Shown in pieces: positions 14,324-16,517 of a stretch of DNA of 16,517 nucleotides. The first letter of the stretch is position 1. Each line of letters begins with the position of its first letter. The position numbers were made by a program, and so were the translations under genes. The notes under the pieces were generated by a model. The model was given only the letters and a program-made list of their open reading frames with translations. It had not been told where the DNA came from and did no database searches. The stretch comes from Acidobacteriota bacterium (GTDB lineage Bacteria > Acidobacteriota > Terriglobia > UBA7540), in assembly GCA_003165615.1 (NCBI GenBank), contig PLWR01000642.1, forward strand, positions 1 through 16,517, read 5' to 3'.

Positions 14324-16309
14324 ATGGTGGCCCGTCTAGCACGAGCGGTACCACTGATTCTGCCGATTGTTTTCACCCTTCTTTCCCGCAGCGCCGGGGC
14401 GCAGCAGTCCTCACTCGATATGATTCTCGATTCGCTGGCGGGCGCCCACAGCATCCGGCAGGTGGCCATTTCACCCGATGGCCAGCGTGTGGCATGGGTG
14501 GAAGGCACGGGCGCCTCCGCGCGTGGAATTTTTGTTTGCACGCTGGCGTCGCCCGCTTCCACCCGGCGTCGCATCACCGCAGGCAGCGGCGACGAGGCAT
14601 CAGAAGAGCAGGAAATCGCCTGGTCTCCGGACAGCCGCCAACTGGCTTTCTTGTCGAACGCTCAGACGCCGGACCAGTTGCAGCTCTACGTGTCCAAAGG
14701 CATGGGCGGCGAGGCGCGAAGGCTGACCGATTTGCGGGGCTCGCTCCTCGCCCCCGCCTGGTCCCCCGACGGCAAGACGCTGGCGCTGCTTTTTACCGAA
14801 AACGCTCCGCGCCTGCCCGGACCGCTGGAGCCCATGTCGCTTCCTTCCGGGGTGATTGGAGGGAAGGTCTATGAACAACGCCTGACCACGGTGGATGTCG
14901 CCACGGGGCGCACTCGCCAACTTTCTCCCGCCGACCTATACGTTTATGAATATGACTGGTCGCCGGACGGAAAACATTTTGCGCTGACCGCAGCCCACGG
15001 CGCCGGCGACGCCAATTGGTGGGTCGCGGGAATTTACACTCTTCAGGCAGACTCCGGGGAGATGAAATTGCTGTACAAACCGGCGCAACAAATCGCAGCC
15101 CCGCACTGGTCTCCGGACGGAAACAGTATCGCGTTCATCGGTGGGTTGATGAGCGATGAAGGGTCAACCGGCGGCGATGTCTTCATTCTTCCCGCCGCTG
15201 GTGGTGCGGCCCGCAACCTGACACCCAGGCTCCAGGCATCCATCGATGGTCTCGTTTGGCGGACGGGCGGAGATGAAATTCTCCTACTGGAAAGTGTTGA
15301 TGGCGCGAGCGGCATCGCCACGCTCGACGTCCGGACCGGCAAAATCACCCCGTTGTGGCGGGGACCGGAGACCCTTTCCCTCGGCTGGTGGAATTTTGGC
15401 CTTTCAGTGGCGAACGACGGGAAGACCGGCGCGATGCTGCGCGAGACTTTTTCCGACCCGCCCGAGGTTTGGGCCGGGCCCATCGGGGCGTGGAAGCAAA
15501 TCACCACGTCGCACCACGCCGATCACCCTGACTGGGGAAAGACCGAGAGCATCCATTGGACGAACGAGGGTCTTAATATTCAGGGCTGGCTCACCTATCC
15601 ACGGGACTATGACCCGGCGCGGCGCTATCCCTTGCTGGTGGAAGTCCATGGAGGCCCTGGCGCCATGGCGCGCCCGGTTTGGCCCACCCCGCTCTTTGAT
15701 TTCACGATTCTCTCCCACTATGGCTATTTCGTATTGCGGCCCAATCCTCGCGGCAGCTTTGGGCAGGGTGAGGCATTTGCGCGCGGTAATATCAAAGACT
15801 TTGGGTACGGGGACTTACGAGACATCCTCGCCGGTGTGGACTATGTTGTAAAACATTTTCCTGTGGATAACAACCGCGTTGGCATCGGTGGCTGGAGTTA
15901 TGGGGGATATATGACGATGTGGGCCGTTACCCAAACCCACCGTTTCCGAGCGGCAGTTTCCGGGGCGGGCATCGCCAACTGGCAAAGCTATTACGGCGAG
16001 AACGACATTGACCAGTGGATGATTCCCTTTTTCGGCGCGTCGGTTTATGACGACCCGGCAGTATATGCGAAGAGTTCCCCGATCACCTTTATCAAAAATG
16101 TAAAAACGCCCACGCTCATTCTGGCGGGTGACCGTGACGGCGAGTGTCCAACCCCGCAATCATTTGAATTCTGGCACGCCCTGGAGACGCGGGGCATCGA
16201 GAATCGATTGGTGGTCTACCCCAACGAGGGACACGAGATTTACGACCCCGCGCACCGCCGCGACATTATGCAGCGCACCCTGGAATGGTATGACCGCCAT
16301 CTGAAATGA
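14324..16309 (+). CDS. Secreted S9-family prolyl oligopeptidase / dipeptidyl-peptidase-like serine peptidase
   Basis: This 661-residue peptidase of the S9 family (DPP4 / acylaminoacyl-peptidase type) hydrolyses short peptides. A signal peptide (MVARLARAVPLILPIVFTLL...AGA, cleavage near Gln27) sends it to the periplasm or beyond. A seven-bladed-type propeller follows, with repeated WSPDG motifs (AISPDGQRVAWV, AWSPDSRQLAFL, AWSPDGKTLALL, DWSPDGKHFALT, HWSPDGNSIAFI). The alpha/beta-hydrolase domain has VEVHGGPGAMARP as oxyanion region, Ser525 in GGWSYGGYMTMW, Asp605 in AGDRDGECPTPQS and His637 in NEGHEIYDP. The catalytic triad is complete. The ATG at 14324 is chosen for its GGGAG ribosome site and the signal peptide; upstream in-frame starts at 14189 and 14291 have poor sites. 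Exact specificity is not readable. Confidence 0.93.
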   Translation: MVARLARAVPLILPIVFTLLSRSAGAQQSSLDMILDSLAGAHSIRQVAISPDGQRVAWVEGTGASARGIFVCTLASPASTRRRITAGSGDEASEEQEIAWSPDSRQLAFLSNAQTPDQLQLYVSKGMGGEARRLTDLRGSLLAPAWSPDGKTLALLFTENAPRLPGPLEPMSLPSGVIGGKVYEQRLTTVDVATGRTRQLSPADLYVYEYDWSPDGKHFALTAAHGAGDANWWVAGIYTLQADSGEMKLLYKPAQQIAAPHWSPDGNSIAFIGGLMSDEGSTGGDVFILPAAGGAARNLTPRLQASIDGLVWRTGGDEILLLESVDGASGIATLDVRTGKITPLWRGPETLSLGWWNFGLSVANDGKTGAMLRETFSDPPEVWAGPIGAWKQITTSHHADHPDWGKTESIHWTNEGLNIQGWLTYPRDYDPARRYPLLVEVHGGPGAMARPVWPTPLFDFTILSHYGYFVLRPNPRGSFGQGEAFARGNIKDFGYGDLRDILAGVDYVVKHFPVDNNRVGIGGWSYGGYMTMWAVTQTHRFRAAVSGAGIANWQSYYGENDIDQWMIPFFGASVYDDPAVYAKSSPITFIKNVKTPTLILAGDRDGECPTPQSFEFWHALETRGIENRLVVYPNEGHEIYDPAHRRDIMQRTLEWYDRHLK

Positions 16310-16418
16310 ACGGTGGGCGCGTGAGTGCGGGTGAAAGCCCCCGGTTAGGCGAGAGCACGTTTGTCCAAATTGCGATACGTTCTAAGCGGGGTGGCCTGTG
16401 GCTTCGCCGCATGCTCTG

Positions 16419-16439
16419 CGGAAAGGCTGCGCCTTTCCG
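16419..16439. repeat. Hairpin 1 downstream of the peptidase gene
   Basis: CGGAAAGG, loop CTGCG, CCTTTCCG: a perfect 8-bp stem about 110 bases after the peptidase stop. No T tract follows, so it is a poor terminator. It forms a pair with the larger hairpin at 16469-16501. Confidence 0.55.
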
Positions 16440-16468
16440 TGGCGGGACCGCATTCATCAATCTGCCCT

Positions 16469-16501
16469 GCGCCGCCGGAAGGCTATACCTTCCGGCGGCG
16501 C
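16469..16501. repeat. Hairpin 2: 14-bp perfect inverted repeat
   Basis: GCGCCGCCGGAAGG pairs perfectly with CCTTCCGGCGGCGC around the loop CTATA. The stem is GC-rich and lacks a T tract. The inner part GGAAGG/CCTTCC resembles hairpin 1 (GGAAAGG/CCTTTCC), suggesting a composite REP-like element that may continue beyond the window. Confidence 0.65.
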
Positions 16502-16517
16502 GGAGGAGGTTTAGGGG

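Noticed and set aside
1..16517. CRISPR arrays, tRNA or rRNA genes, transposase genes
   Set aside because: No regularly spaced direct repeats with unique spacers, no cloverleaf or rRNA-like sequence and no transposase-like protein were found on reading both strands.

Overview
The window is a flagellar and chemotaxis locus from a Gram-negative bacterium with fairly high G+C DNA. It has outer-membrane and periplasmic proteins with classical signal peptides, a FlbD-motA-motB unit, and two palindromic intergenic repeats (GGCAGT-type and CGCAAAG-type) of a style I associate with Acidobacteriota. That assignment is an inference from gene content and repeat style, not from a marker gene.

Left half, all on the minus strand, read from right to left: a TPR-glycosyltransferase resembling flagellin glycosyltransferases (5044-6852), flbD (4614-4901), motA (3822-4601), motB (3013-3825), a GGCAGT palindromic element that supplies the motB stop codon, an HDOD signalling protein (1954-2847), a roughly 600-bp non-coding stretch with a sigma-28-like promoter, and cheA (1-1354, cut by the window edge after its G1 box). 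Right half, plus strand: a very large flagellin gene fliC (7234-9645), a FlaG-like gene (9797-10108), a CGCAAAG palindromic element, fliD (10405-11973) overlapping fliS (11970-12467), a terminator, an outer-membrane beta-barrel protein (12885-14168), and a secreted S9 prolyl-oligopeptidase-family peptidase (14324-16309). The window ends in two strong hairpins.

Together the genes cover the filament (FliC), its cap (FliD), its export chaperone (FliS), its length or assembly modulator (FlaG), the stator (MotA/MotB), the chemotaxis kinase (CheA) and probably filament glycosylation. Sigma-28 (FliA-type) promoter sequences can be read upstream of cheA, fliC and fliD, with weaker candidates before the HDOD gene, flbD and flaG. 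This points to late-class flagellar control of both halves. The porin and peptidase look like unrelated envelope genes with housekeeping-type promoters.

The most notable item is in CheA. Between the Hpt domain and the dimerisation domain, where the CheY-binding P2 domain usually lies, there are two adjacent 24-residue motifs that fit the MshEN cyclic-di-GMP-binding consensus almost position for position, separated by six residues. If they bind the nucleotide, the chemotaxis kinase would be directly gated by c-di-GMP. Other notable items are the five Flagellin_IN-like repeats in the flagellin, including an exact 95-residue tandem duplication, and the divergently placed FlmG-like glycosyltransferase.
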